A stretch of 55,355 bases of DNA from Shewanella hafniensis (GTDB taxonomy: Bacteria; Pseudomonadota; Gammaproteobacteria; Enterobacterales; Shewanellaceae): the NCBI RefSeq assembly GCF_019655335.1, contig NZ_BPFD01000025.1:1-55355 (forward strand). Direction: 5' to 3'. Shown here piece by piece: positions 46,387-55,355 of the stretch. Below the pieces are notes generated by a model. It had not been told where the DNA came from and did no database searches. It saw only the letters and a program-made list of their open reading frames with translations. The position numbers and the translations under genes are program-made. Within the stretch, counting starts at the first letter, position 1. The number at the start of each line of letters is the position of its first letter.

Positions 46387-47600
46387 TAGTGTGTCAACCT
46401 CGCTGGAACAGGTTTAGTTTTTTCATTCTTGCTGTATACCCACAGCGCCACAAAGAAACCAAAGTAAGTGAAAGTAAACACCTGTGCAACTATCGTCAGC
46501 GTCGGTGTGGCAGGCACTACCCCTAAATAACCCAATACAATGAAAGATATAGCAAATTGGGCAATATTCAGCTTATGTAGCGTACTACGGTAGCGAACTG
46601 ACTTCACTTTACAGCGATCTAACCAAGGCAATACGAACAGCACTGCAATTGACAGACCCATCATTATCACGCCACCCAATTTATCAGGCACAGCACGTAA
46701 AATGGCGTAAAAAGGAGTAAAGTACCAAACGGGTGCAATGTGTTCAGGAGTCTTCATCGAGTTAGCCGCTTCAAAGTTTGGCTTCTCAAGGAAGTAACCA
46801 CCGCCTTCAGGAATGAAGAACAACACATAGCAGAACACTATCAGGAAGCCCGCGACGCCCATGATGTCTTTTACAGTGTAATATGGGTGGAATGGAATAC
46901 CGTCAACTGGCCAGCCATTTTCGTCTTTGTTCTTCTTGATTTCGATACCGTCAGGGTTGTTAGAACCCACTTCATGCAGCGCAATTAAGTGTAAAAACAC
47001 GAGTACGACTAATACTAGCGGCAGAGCAATAACGTGCAGCGCAAAGAAACGGTTCAGCGTTGCGCCAGAGATCACGTAATCGCCACGGATCCACAGGGTT
47101 AAATCGTCACCAATAACTGGAATTGCACCGAACAGAGAGATAATTACCTGCGCGCCCCAATATGACATTTGACCCCATGGCAGCAAATAACCCATAAAGG
47201 CTTCGGCCATCAACACGAGGAAAATCAGCATACCGAACAACCACAGTAGTTCTCTAGGCTTCTGATATGAACCGTAAATCAGACCACGGAACATATGCAG
47301 ATAGATCACTACGAAGAAGGCTGATGCACCCGTTGAGTGCATATAACGCAGCAACCAACCGTATTCAACATCACGCATTATGTATTCAACAGAGGCAAAT
47401 GCGCCTTCTGCTGTTGGTACATAGTTCATCGTCAACCAGATACCTGTCAGTAATTGGTTAACCAATACCAACATCGCTAGCGAACCGAAAAAGTACCAAA
47501 AGTTAAAGTTAGTTGGCGTAGCGTATTGGCCCACGTGACGATTATAAGTCGCCGTCATTGGGATACGCGCATCAATCCAATTAATTAAATTCTTAACCAT
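46386..47600 (-). CDS. petB: Cytochrome b of the bc1 complex
   Basis: This 404-residue integral membrane subunit has heme-ligand histidines in the second helix (RYMHSTGASAFFVVIYLHMF) and the fourth (FFALHVIALPLVLVVLVFLH), a PEWY-like quinone-site motif reading PVWYF (in HIAPVWYFTPFYAI), and about eight membrane segments. It oxidises quinol at the Qo site. Start ATG 47600 overlaps the petA stop (TAATG). Confidence 0.97.
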   Translation of the reverse strand: MVKNLINWIDARIPMTATYNRHVGQYATPTNFNFWYFFGSLAMLVLVNQLLTGIWLTMNYVPTAEGAFASVEYIMRDVEYGWLLRYMHSTGASAFFVVIYLHMFRGLIYGSYQKPRELLWLFGMLIFLVLMAEAFMGYLLPWGQMSYWGAQVIISLFGAIPVIGDDLTLWIRGDYVISGATLNRFFALHVIALPLVLVVLVFLHLIALHEVGSNNPDGIEIKKNKDENGWPVDGIPFHPYYTVKDIMGVAGFLIVFCYVLFFIPEGGGYFLEKPNFEAANSMKTPEHIAPVWYFTPFYAILRAVPDKLGGVIMMGLSIAVLFVLPWLDRCKVKSVRYRSTLHKLNIAQFAISFIVLGYLGVVPATPTLTIVAQVFTFTYFGFFVALWVYSKNEKTKPVPARLTH

Positions 47601-48190
47601 TACGCCACTCCTTTATCTACACCGATAATCACGGTGCCATCATCAACGTATTGATGTGGAGGAATAACTAGGTTCAATGGAGCAGGTACGCCTTGGAAGA
47701 CGCGGCCAGCCATATCGAACTTAGAGCCATGACATGGACAGAAGAAACCAGAAGTGACACCTTCAACTTGCTCACCAAATGAATCTGGTAAATAAGTAGG
47801 TGAACATCCGAGGTGGGTACAAATACCGACAGCAATAAAATACTCTGGCTTAATTGAGCGCAAAGGATTTGTTGCATATTCAGGCTGCTGCATTTCAGCA
47901 GAAGCAGGATCTCTTAACTTATCATCATGTGTTGGCAGTTCATTGATCACAGCATCTGTGCGACGGACAACCCATACAGGTTTTCCACGCCACTCAACAC
48001 GGATCAGCTGACCTGGCTCTACTTTACTGATATTTACTTCGACCGGTGCACCTGCAGCTTTCGCTTTGGCACTCGGATTCCATGACTTGATGAAAGGAAC
48101 CGCTACAGCGACGGCACCAGCACCACCTACTACGGCGGTTGCGGCTGTCAGGAATCTGCGACGTCCGGTATCGACTGGCGCATTGCTCAT
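47600..48190 (-). CDS. petA: Rieske iron-sulfur protein of the bc1 complex
   Basis: This 196-residue protein has an N-terminal twin-arginine-type signal (TGRRRFLTAA then a hydrophobic stretch) that also anchors it, and a C-terminal [2Fe-2S] domain with CTHLGC and CPCHGSKF. It transfers electrons from quinol to cytochrome c1. It is the first gene of petABC; a candidate promoter lies about 100 bases upstream. Confidence 0.97.
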   Translation of the reverse strand: MSNAPVDTGRRRFLTAATAVVGGAGAVAVAVPFIKSWNPSAKAKAAGAPVEVNISKVEPGQLIRVEWRGKPVWVVRRTDAVINELPTHDDKLRDPASAEMQQPEYATNPLRSIKPEYFIAVGICTHLGCSPTYLPDSFGEQVEGVTSGFFCPCHGSKFDMAGRVFQGVPAPLNLVIPPHQYVDDGTVIIGVDKGVA

Positions 48191-48288
48191 CCACTTATCT
48201 CCCAGAGGGTGTTGGAATTTTTATATTTCAAAGACTTTCGGCCCTTAGTCATCACTAGGGTCAAAAATCGAAGTTTGAAGCGGGGCTC

Positions 48289-48294
48289 ATTATA
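48289..48294 (-). promoter_or_regulatory. Candidate -10 element for petABC
   Basis: TATAAT on the minus strand (plus ATTATA), about 92 bases before the petA start after allowing for the start point. The -35 region (ATGATC/GATCTG) is weak, so an activator may be needed. Confidence 0.5.
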
Positions 48295-48322
48295 GCTAAA
48301 AATTAGAAGCAGATCATAGTGA

Positions 48323-48359
48323 AAACACGCAAGTAAGTTAGGGAGATTGCGTGTTTTTT
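48323..48359 (+). terminator. Plus-oriented terminator-like hairpin upstream of petA
   Basis: AAACACGCAA (48323-48332), 14-base loop, TTGCGTGTTT (48347-48356) followed by TTT. The T run faces the plus strand, yet no plus-strand gene ends nearby. It may end an unseen plus transcript (antisense or small RNA) or insulate petA. Confidence 0.6.
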
Positions 48360-48506
48360 GAAAAAAGTCGAAAAAAGCCCCAACTATTAAGCCGTTTTAA
48401 TCCATTTGGAAGGTTTTTTGAACATCTTGTCTGTGACATCGGCATAAAGCATGCATCGCTAATATAAATTAGCCTTAACTTTTCTATCTAAGTTAACAAT
48501 CGCCAG

Positions 48507-48540
48507 ATAAAAAAATAGGCCCTGGGTAACAGGGCCTATT
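48507..48540 (-). terminator. Terminator after hflC
   Basis: On the minus strand AATAGGCCCTG, loop TTACC, CAGGGCCTATT followed by TTTTTATC; 11-bp perfect stem ending the mutL-hflC cluster. Confidence 0.93.
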
Positions 48541-48560
48541 AGATCAACACTTTTAACGTA

Positions 48561-49454
48561 TTACTTCTTAGGTGAGGTGCTCTTCATATACTTGAAGAAC
48601 TCGCTATCAGGCTCTAATACCATGATATCTGACTTGCCTGAGAAACTAGCACGATAGGCATCTAAGCTACGAACAAAGCTAAAAAATTCAGCATCTTTGC
48701 TATAAGCATCAGAATATATCTTAGCCGCTAATGCATCACCTTCACCACGAATGGTTAAGGCTTTACGCTCAGCTTCAGCAATCTTCACTGTTACATTAGC
48801 ATCGATCGTTGCACGGATAATTTCAGATTGCTCTTTACCTTGTGCTCTATGCTCTTTTGCCACAGCTTGACGCTCAGCACGCATACGTTGGTAAATACTG
48901 TTACTGACGTTAGCGGGTAAATTGATTTGCTTTACACGCACATCGACAACTTCAATACCTAAGTCTTTAGCGCTTTCTGAAGCATTTTCCAATGCATCAT
49001 TCTGTAACTCATCACGCTTACCAGAGACAATCTCTTTGATTGTGCGGCGACCAAACTCAGTTCGTAAATCGTTGTTTATCTTACGTTGTAAAAGCGATTC
49101 AGCATTCGATTTAATACCACCATTTGTAGACAGGTAATATTTTTCGAAATCCAAAATACGCCACTTCACATAGGAATCGACCATAAGGTCTTTCTTCTCT
49201 GAAGTTACAAAACGATCAGCAGCACCATCGAGTGTTTGAATACGGGCATCGAGTAATTTTACTTTATCGATCACAGGTACTTTAACGTGTAAACCTGGAC
49301 CATAGACGCGAGTGACTTGCTTGCCATCCACATTGTCTTTTAAAATTTCACCGAAACGCGCCACAATTGCGCGCTCGCCTTCATTCACCACCATTAAAGA
49401 TGACAAACCAATACCTAAAAGTACGGCGATAAGAATAACGCTTAATCTACCCAT
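48561..49454 (-). CDS. hflC: HflC, FtsH-modulating membrane protein
   Basis: This 297-residue SPFH/band-7 protein has one N-terminal membrane segment (LSVILIAVLLGIGLSSLMVV) and the conserved QINLPANVSNSIYQRMRAER stretch. With HflK it forms a large cage around the FtsH protease. It follows hflK by 3 bases and is the last gene of the cluster. Confidence 0.97.
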   Translation of the reverse strand: MGRLSVILIAVLLGIGLSSLMVVNEGERAIVARFGEILKDNVDGKQVTRVYGPGLHVKVPVIDKVKLLDARIQTLDGAADRFVTSEKKDLMVDSYVKWRILDFEKYYLSTNGGIKSNAESLLQRKINNDLRTEFGRRTIKEIVSGKRDELQNDALENASESAKDLGIEVVDVRVKQINLPANVSNSIYQRMRAERQAVAKEHRAQGKEQSEIIRATIDANVTVKIAEAERKALTIRGEGDALAAKIYSDAYSKDAEFFSFVRSLDAYRASFSGKSDIMVLEPDSEFFKYMKSTSPKK

Positions 49455-49457
49455 GGA

Positions 49458-50597
49458 TTACTCCCTCCCTTGGCGAGTACGATCATCGCGGGATGGACGT
49501 CCACTCAAAGGCTCATTCGCGCGAGTCGTTGATACAGATGAAGAATTGACATTTTGCTGTGGCTTAGCTTCCAGCTCAATTGTCGCAGGCTTCTGCTGAA
49601 TTAACTTATCTAGCGGTAGGTACATTAAGTTACCGTTGTTTTTGGCATCAATCAGCACTTTATTCGTATCAGTCATCACTTGCTGCATTGTATCGAGATA
49701 CAAACGCTTGCGAGTCACTTCAGGCGCAGCTTGATACTCAGGTAATAACAGCTCAAATCGAGCCACTTTACCGCGAGCCTCTAAGACTTCACGCTCTTTA
49801 TAAGCATTCGCTTGTTGTGCCATACGTTCAACTTCACCACGAGCTTTAGGTTCAATTTCACGGGCATAGGCTTCAGCTTCACGAATAAAACGTTGTTCAT
49901 CTTCTTGGGCAGAAATCGCGTCATCGAAGGCATCTTTCACTTCTTCAGGCGGACGTGCCGGCAAGAAGTTAACATCGACAATCGCCAGACCCAATTTATA
50001 GGGCTCAAGAATGCGCTCTAACTCTTTCCACGTATCGCGACGGATAGCATCACGGCCAGTAGTCAGAATATCATCCATCTTGTTATGTCCGATGACATAA
50101 CGCAATGCGCTGTCGGTCGCTTCACGCAAACTGGCGTTCGCATCAACGGCACTGAACAGATATGAGTAAGCATCTAAAATACGATACTGCACATCAAGCT
50201 CAACTTTCACGACGTTTTCATCGGATGTCAGCATGCTACCAGACGCAGGAATAGAGCGAACCGATTGAATGTCAACGGGATAAATTTGGTCAATGAAAGT
50301 CGCTTTCCAATGAAGACCTGGTCCTATTTCGCCATTATGTTGACCAAATCGCAGTGCCACACCACGCTCCGCTTCTTTAATTGTATAAAAACCCGAGAGT
50401 CCCCAAACAACCAAAGCAACAGCAAGAATGATGATTAGGCTAAACGAACTAAAAGATTGGCCTGAGCCATTTCCTTTGCCGCCAAAGCGCTTTGAAAGAT
50501 TACGAAAAACCTCGTCAAGGTCCGGTGGTCCTTTGTCGTTACCACCTTTATTTCCCCAAGGATCATTACCCTTGTTACCGGGCTCGTTCCAAGCCAT
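49458..50597 (-). CDS. hflK: HflK, FtsH-modulating membrane protein
   Basis: This 379-residue SPFH protein has a Gly/Asn-rich cytoplasmic N-terminus (NEPGNKGNDPWGNKGGNDKG), a membrane segment (FSLIIILAVALVVWGLSGFY) and the core FDDAISAQEDEQRFIREAEA. It partners HflC. ATG 50597 lies about 37 bases after hflX. Confidence 0.97.
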   Translation of the reverse strand: MAWNEPGNKGNDPWGNKGGNDKGPPDLDEVFRNLSKRFGGKGNGSGQSFSSFSLIIILAVALVVWGLSGFYTIKEAERGVALRFGQHNGEIGPGLHWKATFIDQIYPVDIQSVRSIPASGSMLTSDENVVKVELDVQYRILDAYSYLFSAVDANASLREATDSALRYVIGHNKMDDILTTGRDAIRRDTWKELERILEPYKLGLAIVDVNFLPARPPEEVKDAFDDAISAQEDEQRFIREAEAYAREIEPKARGEVERMAQQANAYKEREVLEARGKVARFELLLPEYQAAPEVTRKRLYLDTMQQVMTDTNKVLIDAKNNGNLMYLPLDKLIQQKPATIELEAKPQQNVNSSSVSTTRANEPLSGRPSRDDRTRQGRE

Positions 50598-50633
50598 TTA
50601 GCACTCCATAAGTGGATGAAATAAATTAGATTA

Positions 50634-51941
50634 TTAACAAACAGCCTCATCTATCGAATCTTCGTAGATGAAGGTTTCTAACTCACCCTGACTCTGTTTA
50701 GCTAATCGGCGCCAATCGGCGTCCGATAAACGAACAGACAAAATACAGTTCCCCAGATCGTCGTACTCTTTCTGCTGTATCGCATCCAGTCGATAAAACT
50801 GGCCAAGATAATGTCCAGCAGTTGCCGGAATTCTAAGTGTTAGTTCTTTAATCACCTCACCAATAAGCTCAGTGATGGCTTTCAATAGCAAATCAAATCC
50901 TAAACGCTTCTGTGCTGAAACCCAAACTCGAACGGGTTTGCCTATGTCGTTATATTCAATTCTTGGGGTTACATCCTCGAGTAAATCGATTTTGTTACAG
51001 ACCACGAGTTGCATGACTTCATCGGCTTGGATGTCTTTCAGTACAGATTGAACCTGATCAAAATTATCCGCCATGTTTTCATCTGCACAATCAACTATGT
51101 GTAGTAATAACTCAGCTTGCCTTGTCTCTTGTAAGGTTGCCTTAAATGCAGCAACGAGATCATGGGGCAAATGACGAATAAACCCTACTGTATCCGCTAA
51201 TATCACGGCACCATCAGGTAAATCTAACTTTCTTAGCGTAGGATCGAGTGTGGCAAATAGCTGATCTGCAGCATAAACATCAGATGATGTTAGAGCATTA
51301 AACAGCGTTGATTTACCGGCGTTTGTGTAGCCGACTAATGAAACTGTCGACAAATCACTACGCTTACGTGCACGTCGACTCTGTTCACGTTGCTTATCAA
51401 CTCGCTCTAAGCGTTTGTTGATATTTTTAATTCGTCCTCTGAGCAAACGTCTATCGGTTTCGAGCTGGGTTTCCCCTGGACCACGTAAACCAATACCACC
51501 TTTTTGCCTTTCAAGATGCGTCCAACCACGGATCAGGCGAGTCGACATATGGCGCAATTGCGCTAGCTCCACCTGTAACTTACCTTCGTGAGTTCGCGCT
51601 CTTTGGGCAAAAATATCGAGAATAAGTGTCGTACGGTCGAGCACACGACACTGACACACTTGCTCAAGATTACGCTCTTGGGCTGGACTCAATGCATGAT
51701 TAAAAATCACCACATTGGCTTCAGTCGCCGCCACTAATGCGGCTAACTCTTCGGCTTTACCAGAACCCACAAAAAATTTGCGATCCGGTGAACGTCGACT
51801 TCCAGTAATCACCCCGACTGATCTTGCCCCAGCTGATTCTACTAATAGCTGCAGCTCGACTAAATCTTCTCGGCGTTCCTCATCGGAAAAGTCAATATGG
51901 ACAAGAACCGCAGTTTCTCCCGCCTCATAACGATCAAACAA
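50634..51941 (-). CDS. hflX: Ribosome-associated GTPase HflX
   Basis: This 435-residue GTPase has G1 GYTNAGKSTLFN, G3 DTVGFIRHLP and G4 CNKIDLL, preceded by the HflX-specific N-domain (GRIKNINKRL, GLRGPGETQLETDRRLL). HflX splits stalled ribosomes in heat stress. The gene lies 23 bases after hfq, the usual order. Confidence 0.97.
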   Translation of the reverse strand: MFDRYEAGETAVLVHIDFSDEERREDLVELQLLVESAGARSVGVITGSRRSPDRKFFVGSGKAEELAALVAATEANVVIFNHALSPAQERNLEQVCQCRVLDRTTLILDIFAQRARTHEGKLQVELAQLRHMSTRLIRGWTHLERQKGGIGLRGPGETQLETDRRLLRGRIKNINKRLERVDKQREQSRRARKRSDLSTVSLVGYTNAGKSTLFNALTSSDVYAADQLFATLDPTLRKLDLPDGAVILADTVGFIRHLPHDLVAAFKATLQETRQAELLLHIVDCADENMADNFDQVQSVLKDIQADEVMQLVVCNKIDLLEDVTPRIEYNDIGKPVRVWVSAQKRLGFDLLLKAITELIGEVIKELTLRIPATAGHYLGQFYRLDAIQQKEYDDLGNCILSVRLSDADWRRLAKQSQGELETFIYEDSIDEAVC

Positions 51942-51964
51942 GAAGCAAACTCCTCAGATAATAC

Positions 51965-52237
51965 TTATTCGCCACTAGGCGCATCATCTTGAGCACCATA
52001 TCCGCCTTGGGCATTTTGGTGACCAGTAACGTTGAATGGGCGTGCTGGCACGACAGTAGAAATAGCGTGTTTATAAACCATTTGGCTCACTGTGTTTTTC
52101 AACAGAATGACAAATTGATCAAACGACTCTACCTGTCCTTGGAGTTTAATGCCGTTAACCAAGTAAATTGATACAGGAACGCGCTCGCGACGCAATGCGT
52201 TCAAAAATGGGTCTTGTAAAGATTGCCCCTTAGCCAT
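51965..52237 (-). CDS. hfq: RNA chaperone Hfq
   Basis: This 90-residue Sm-like hexamer subunit pairs small RNAs with mRNAs. Sm1 ([20 protein letters not shown]) and Sm2 ([11 protein letters not shown]) are intact. The C-terminal tail is short and Gly/Gln-rich. ATG 52237 follows AAAGGAAAT. A good -10 lies upstream. Confidence 0.98.
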
Positions 52238-52306
52238 TTTATTATTTCCTTTTTAATTTATATAAAATAAATCGATATCAGTGATAGTTTTTTGTTTAGT
52301 TTTAGT

Positions 52307-52312
52307 ATTATA
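52307..52312 (-). promoter_or_regulatory. Candidate -10 element for hfq
   Basis: TATAAT on the minus strand in TGTATAATACT, giving a start near 52300 and a leader of about 63 bases. No matching -35 stands out. hfq in E. coli also has promoters inside miaA. Confidence 0.5.
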
Positions 52313-52329
52313 CAGCAAGGGCTAATAAG

Positions 52330-53256
52330 CTAGCGGCATTGACGCATAAGTGTAACTAAATTCCCCTCAGCACCACTTTCGAGCCAATTCAACTCTGGCC
52401 AACTGCGTAACCATGTTAATTGACGCTTAGCCAATTGCCTAGTAGCAGCAACCGCTTTTTCGACCATAGTATCATAGTCAAACTCACCATCGAGATATTG
52501 CCAGCACTGTCGATAACCCACACAACGCATTGAAGGCAAGTCTAAATGCAGGTCTCCACGGGCTTTCAGCTCTGTGACTTCCTCAAGAAAGCCCTGCTTG
52601 AGCATAATCGCAAAACGTTGCGCAATTAAGTCATGTAACACTTTGCGCTCGCGCGGTGCAATAGCAAACTGCACTACGTCATAGGGCAAGGGGGCTGACT
52701 TGGTCTGAGTCAACTCAGTCATGCTCTTGCCGCTTATTCTATAGACTTCCAGCGCTCTTGAAAGTCTTTGTGGATCATTAGGATGAATTCTTTCTGCCGA
52801 CACGGGATCTATCTCCCTTAATTGGTCATGCAGTGCTTCCCATCCCTTTTCATCCGCCTCCGCTTGGATCTCGGCCCTAATGGCCTCGTCCGCACTCGGT
52901 AAAGGTGACAAACCTTCGAGTAACGCTTTGAAATACATCATGGTTCCGCCAACTAATACTGGCGTTTTCCCCATGCTGACAATCTCTTCTATCTGGGCTA
53001 TTGCATCGGCTCTAAAGTCGGCTGCCGAATAGCTTTCACTGGGATCACGAATATCAATTAATCTGTGCGGCCCACGAGCCAGTTCGTCTGCTGAAGGCTT
53101 GGCACTGCCAATATCCATACCACGATAAATTAATGCCGAATCGACCGAAATGATTTCACAGTTATGCTTTTCGGCCAATTCTAATGCTAAAGCTGTCTTA
53201 CCTGAGGCCGTTGGCCCCATCAAAAATAACACTTTAGGCTGTAATTCTTTATTCAC
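52330..53256 (-). CDS. miaA: tRNA dimethylallyltransferase MiaA
   Basis: This 308-residue enzyme adds dimethylallyl to A37 of tRNAs reading UNN codons. P-loop [11 protein letters not shown] (about 13-23), catalytic [19 protein letters not shown] and [14 protein letters not shown] are visible. Its start overlaps the mutL stop by 8 bases, the usual arrangement. Confidence 0.97.
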   Translation of the reverse strand: MNKELQPKVLFLMGPTASGKTALALELAEKHNCEIISVDSALIYRGMDIGSAKPSADELARGPHRLIDIRDPSESYSAADFRADAIAQIEEIVSMGKTPVLVGGTMMYFKALLEGLSPLPSADEAIRAEIQAEADEKGWEALHDQLREIDPVSAERIHPNDPQRLSRALEVYRISGKSMTELTQTKSAPLPYDVVQFAIAPRERKVLHDLIAQRFAIMLKQGFLEEVTELKARGDLHLDLPSMRCVGYRQCWQYLDGEFDYDTMVEKAVAATRQLAKRQLTWLRSWPELNWLESGAEGNLVTLMRQCR

Positions 53257-55138
53257 TTGCTTGCTCTTCTAGCCACGATTGCCAAGGTAAGAATATCGCT
53301 TTGTTGGCAATAAGCTGTTTTTTCTCTTCAGCTAACTGCGAAAATGCTGCCCAGATTTCTGGTGCCGAAACGAATCCCGTTAAACTGTGTTTTGCCAACC
53401 AAAACGCCAATGCGCTCGGCGCAGGTGTTTCAAAACGTAGTGATTGTAGCCATTCAGGGATCACTTTGGCTAACTGGCTCTCTCTGATATATGGGGGCAC
53501 TTTTTTAATAATCAACTGCTGGTAACGAATTGTTAGTTCTAAACCTAATTGGCGGATCAGCGTGTCGTGTTCAGTGAGCACAGCCTGCCAATCCGCATCA
53601 GCCGCGACAGACACTGGCATCAATAAAGGCTGACCAATTAACCCCGTCGCTAGCTTAGCTTCAATCTCTTGGCATCGCGTCGCCAATGCTACTGATTTTA
53701 TTGGTAATAGACTGAGCTTATCTTCCGTAACCATTACCCAATATTGGCCATCTAAAATCGCAGGCATAGGCAGAGATGGCTGATAATCTTGATCTTTTAC
53801 ACTGTAAGAAGGTGTTTGCAGTAAAGCACCATAACTTGCAATTGCCGCTTTTGACGGTAATTCAGTACGTTGCCGAGATTCACTTGCAGAATAACTGCCG
53901 CGACTATTGTCCCTTGGCGTGGCCATGCTGCCAAAGGCATTGGTTTGAGTGCTAAAACTGGCGCCTTCTCGTCCTGCGCTGGCAGATTTTACTTGAACGG
54001 CAGGGGCAACTGCATCTTGAGCAGACTCAAATGTATCAGCACCAAGTGCAAAAGGGGCAGCTATTCCAACTGCGCTTGTTGGAGCATCCACAAACACATC
54101 TTCAACTTCATCCAAGGAACTAGAGTGAACGACGTTGAGTTCCCCAGCTTCTTCGAGCGCCGATTGCAGTGCCTGCAGAATATAATCATGCACATAGCGA
54201 CTCTGATGGAATCGTACCTCATGTTTAGCAGGATGCACGTTTACATCCACTTGATGGGGATCGATATCCAGCATCAACACATAGCCGGGTTGCTCCAGTT
54301 CTGCTTTTTGGGCAAAGGCTTGACGCACAGCATGATTGACCAAGCGATCACGGATAAGCCGTCCATTGACATAAAAGTAATGGGTATCGCTGATAACCGG
54401 TGACCAAGGTGACTGCAAATAGCCACTGAGGCGCAAATCATCGTGTTGACATTCAATCTTAAGCGCTTGCTCGGCAAATGGGCGACCACTTACTTGCGTC
54501 AAACGTTGTAAATACTGGGCTTCATTCATGGCGGGACGATAATTGCGTACCGTCTTGCCGTTATGGGTCAGTGTAAAATGGATATCGCCGCGCACTAATG
54601 CAATGCGCTTTAACCATTCATCAATATGGGTAAATTCGGTTTTATCGCTCTTTAAAAAGCGTCTGCGAGCCGGCGTATTAAAGAATAAATCCACCACTTC
54701 AATCGTCGAACCAACAGGATGCGCGGCGGGCATGACTTTAACCGCCATGTCGGCACCTTCGGCATGGACTTGCCATGCTTCGGTTTGATCTGCAGTTCGC
54801 GACGTCAACGTTAAGCGTGAGACTGAGCTGATACTTGCTAACGCTTCACCACGGAAACCAAAACTGAGGATAGCTTCAAGATCGTCTAAGGTGTGCAACT
54901 TTGAAGTCGCATGGCGCGATAAGGCCAATGCGAGTTCATCTTTGGGTATGCCAGAGCCGTTATCGCGAATTTTAATCAGCTTGCTGCCGCCTTTATCGAT
55001 TTCAATATCGACTCGGCTCGCTCCTGCGTCGAGGCTATTCTCGACCAATTCTTTGACTACGGAAGCGGGTCTCTCAACCACTTCCCCCGCCGCAATTTGG
55101 TTGGCTAATTGCGGTGGCAGGATCTGAATGCCCATCAT
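53249..55138 (-). CDS. mutL: DNA mismatch repair protein MutL
   Basis: This 629-residue GHKL ATPase couples MutS to MutH or UvrD. Motifs: [12 protein letters not shown] (about 30), DNGSGI (about 59), [13 protein letters not shown] (about 93), GTTV-like [11 protein letters not shown], then a variable linker (about 340-440) and the C-terminal dimerisation domain. The endonuclease motif DQHAxxER is absent, as in E. coli type MutL. The start is ATG 55138 or the adjacent 55135. The gene lies 10 bases after the amiB remnant; its normal upstream operon is cut by the IS element. Confidence 0.97.
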   Translation of the reverse strand: MMGIQILPPQLANQIAAGEVVERPASVVKELVENSLDAGASRVDIEIDKGGSKLIKIRDNGSGIPKDELALALSRHATSKLHTLDDLEAILSFGFRGEALASISSVSRLTLTSRTADQTEAWQVHAEGADMAVKVMPAAHPVGSTIEVVDLFFNTPARRRFLKSDKTEFTHIDEWLKRIALVRGDIHFTLTHNGKTVRNYRPAMNEAQYLQRLTQVSGRPFAEQALKIECQHDDLRLSGYLQSPWSPVISDTHYFYVNGRLIRDRLVNHAVRQAFAQKAELEQPGYVLMLDIDPHQVDVNVHPAKHEVRFHQSRYVHDYILQALQSALEEAGELNVVHSSSLDEVEDVFVDAPTSAVGIAAPFALGADTFESAQDAVAPAVQVKSASAGREGASFSTQTNAFGSMATPRDNSRGSYSASESRQRTELPSKAAIASYGALLQTPSYSVKDQDYQPSLPMPAILDGQYWVMVTEDKLSLLPIKSVALATRCQEIEAKLATGLIGQPLLMPVSVAADADWQAVLTEHDTLIRQLGLELTIRYQQLIIKKVPPYIRESQLAKVIPEWLQSLRFETPAPSALAFWLAKHSLTGFVSAPEIWAAFSQLAEEKKQLIANKAIFLPWQSWLEEQASE

Positions 55139-55148
55139 GCTTTCCTAT

Positions 55149-55228
55149 TTAACTCTGGGGTATGACTAACGTTTGTCCTAACTGCACCACATCGGACTTC
55201 ATCCCATTCGCTTGTTTGATGCTAGACA
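55149..55228 (-). pseudogene. amiB: Remnant of amiB (N-acetylmuramoyl-L-alanine amidase), last LysM residues only
   Basis: The codons before TAA (55149-55151) read SVSSIKQANGMKSDVVQLGQ then TLVIPQS, the end of a LysM domain. In gammaproteobacteria mutL is normally preceded by amiB, which ends in LysM domains. The frame enters the IS at 55229, and the transposase stop (TGA, 55244-55242) lies in the same frame, so no fusion can form. The rest of amiB, including the amidase domain, lies beyond the IS, outside the window. An amidase lacking only its final LysM repeat might still be made upstream. Confidence 0.85.
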
Positions 55229-55251
55229 CTGAAGGATCCCCTCATAAATCA
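55229..55251 (+). repeat. Terminal inverted repeat, inside end of the IS10-like element
   Basis: CTGAAGGATCCCCTCATAAA begins at 55229 and pairs with the outside end at 188-210. The IS10 inside end reads CTGAGAGATCCCCTCATAA from memory. GATC at 55235-55238 is a Dam site within the end, as in IS10 inside ends. The flanking 9 bases, TGCTAGACA (55220-55228), differ from those at the left copy. Confidence 0.85.
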
Positions 55252-55355
55252 GCCATAGCATAGCCATATTTGAGCAACTGATTGGCGAATAATACCCAGG
55301 CCGCCAGCAATTCTTTCTCCGTGATTTGATAATCAGGCCGCCTGAGTACCTCCAA
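55242..55355 (-). CDS. IS10-like transposase, C-terminal 37 residues (partial, continues off the right edge)
   Basis: The minus-strand frame reads LEVLRRPDYQITEKELLAAW then VLFANQLLKYGYAMADL and stops at TGA 55242-55244. It matches the IS10 transposase end (MEVLRHSGYTITREDLLVAA ... HGYALGKL, from memory). The stop lies inside the terminal repeat, as in IS10. Confidence 0.85.
   Translation of the reverse strand: MEVLRRPDYQITEKELLAAWVLFANQLLKYGYAMADL

Larger units (their letters stand above)
48191..48560. other. Intergenic region between hflC and petA
   Basis: About 370 bases containing a candidate petA promoter, a plus-oriented hairpin at 48323-48359 and the hflC terminator (each listed separately). 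No open frame of note is present. Confidence 0.6.
55229..55355 (-). mobile_element. IS10-like insertion sequence (IS4 family), inside-end part, runs off the right edge
   Basis: Inside end plus transposase C-terminus of the same type of element as at 1-210, with the transposase on the minus strand. It interrupts amiB. Minus-strand transposase transcription would point toward mutL. Confidence 0.88.

Noticed and set aside
55229..55240. GGATCC at the amiB junction as a BamHI cloning chimera
   Set aside because: The site belongs to a terminal repeat matched at 188-210, and the adjoining frame matches the IS10 transposase end, so an insertion explains it.

Overview
The window looks like a chromosomal segment of a Shewanella-type gammaproteobacterium. 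This is inferred from gene content and order (mutL-miaA-hfq-hflX-hflK-hflC, petABC-sspAB, an ast arginine-catabolism cluster, crp, a DUF3581 gene, tetrathionate reductase) and not from any database search. I see no rRNA or tRNA genes and no CRISPR array. EDGES: both ends run into pieces of an IS10-like (IS4 family) insertion sequence with the transposase on the minus strand. The left edge (1-210) carries the outside end with the transposase start and an IS10-type antisense RNA (RNA-OUT). The right edge (55229-55355) carries the inside end with the transposase C-terminus. The left copy has cut off the 5' part of an unknown gene (remnant 211-628). The right copy has cut amiB, leaving only its last LysM residues (55149-55228) directly upstream of mutL. 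ACCESSORY REGION (about 700-18800): a dicarboxylate/amino-acid:cation symporter; a four-gene SMC/condensin-like cluster that I read as a Wadjet (JetABCD, MksBEFG-like) plasmid-restriction system in the unusual transcription order C-B-A-D; a complete tetrathionate respiration locus (ttrRS divergent from ttrBCA, with an FNR-like site between); and a soluble double-PAS chemoreceptor. MIDDLE (18800-29990): mostly minus-strand housekeeping or poorly known genes, namely DUF3581, a PspB-like small membrane protein, a DUF2391 membrane protein, ppiC, mrcB (PBP1b), hrpB and a GAF/GGDEF/EAL protein, then thpR on the plus strand and a Sel1/TPR exported protein. REGULATORY BLOCK (30000-33440, plus strand): crp with a long AT-rich leader, then a PepSY-like secreted protein translationally coupled to a PhoP/PhoQ-like two-component pair. 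METABOLIC BLOCK (33570-44320, minus strand): a DUF1338 protein, astD, astA and astC/argD (arginine succinyltransferase pathway, with a terminator-like hairpin between astC and astA), an alpha/beta esterase, an HDOD protein, an S9 prolyl-oligopeptidase lipoprotein and pabA. CORE BLOCK (44528-55138, minus strand): sspB-sspA, cytochrome bc1 (petC-petB-petA), hflC-hflK-hflX-hfq-miaA-mutL. Adjacent genes are often tightly coupled by TAATG or ATGA overlaps. The items most worth a second look are the reordered Wadjet-like cluster, the IS10-like elements with a covarying RNA-OUT stem and the gene disruptions they cause, and the Lys-Arg Tat signal of TtrB.
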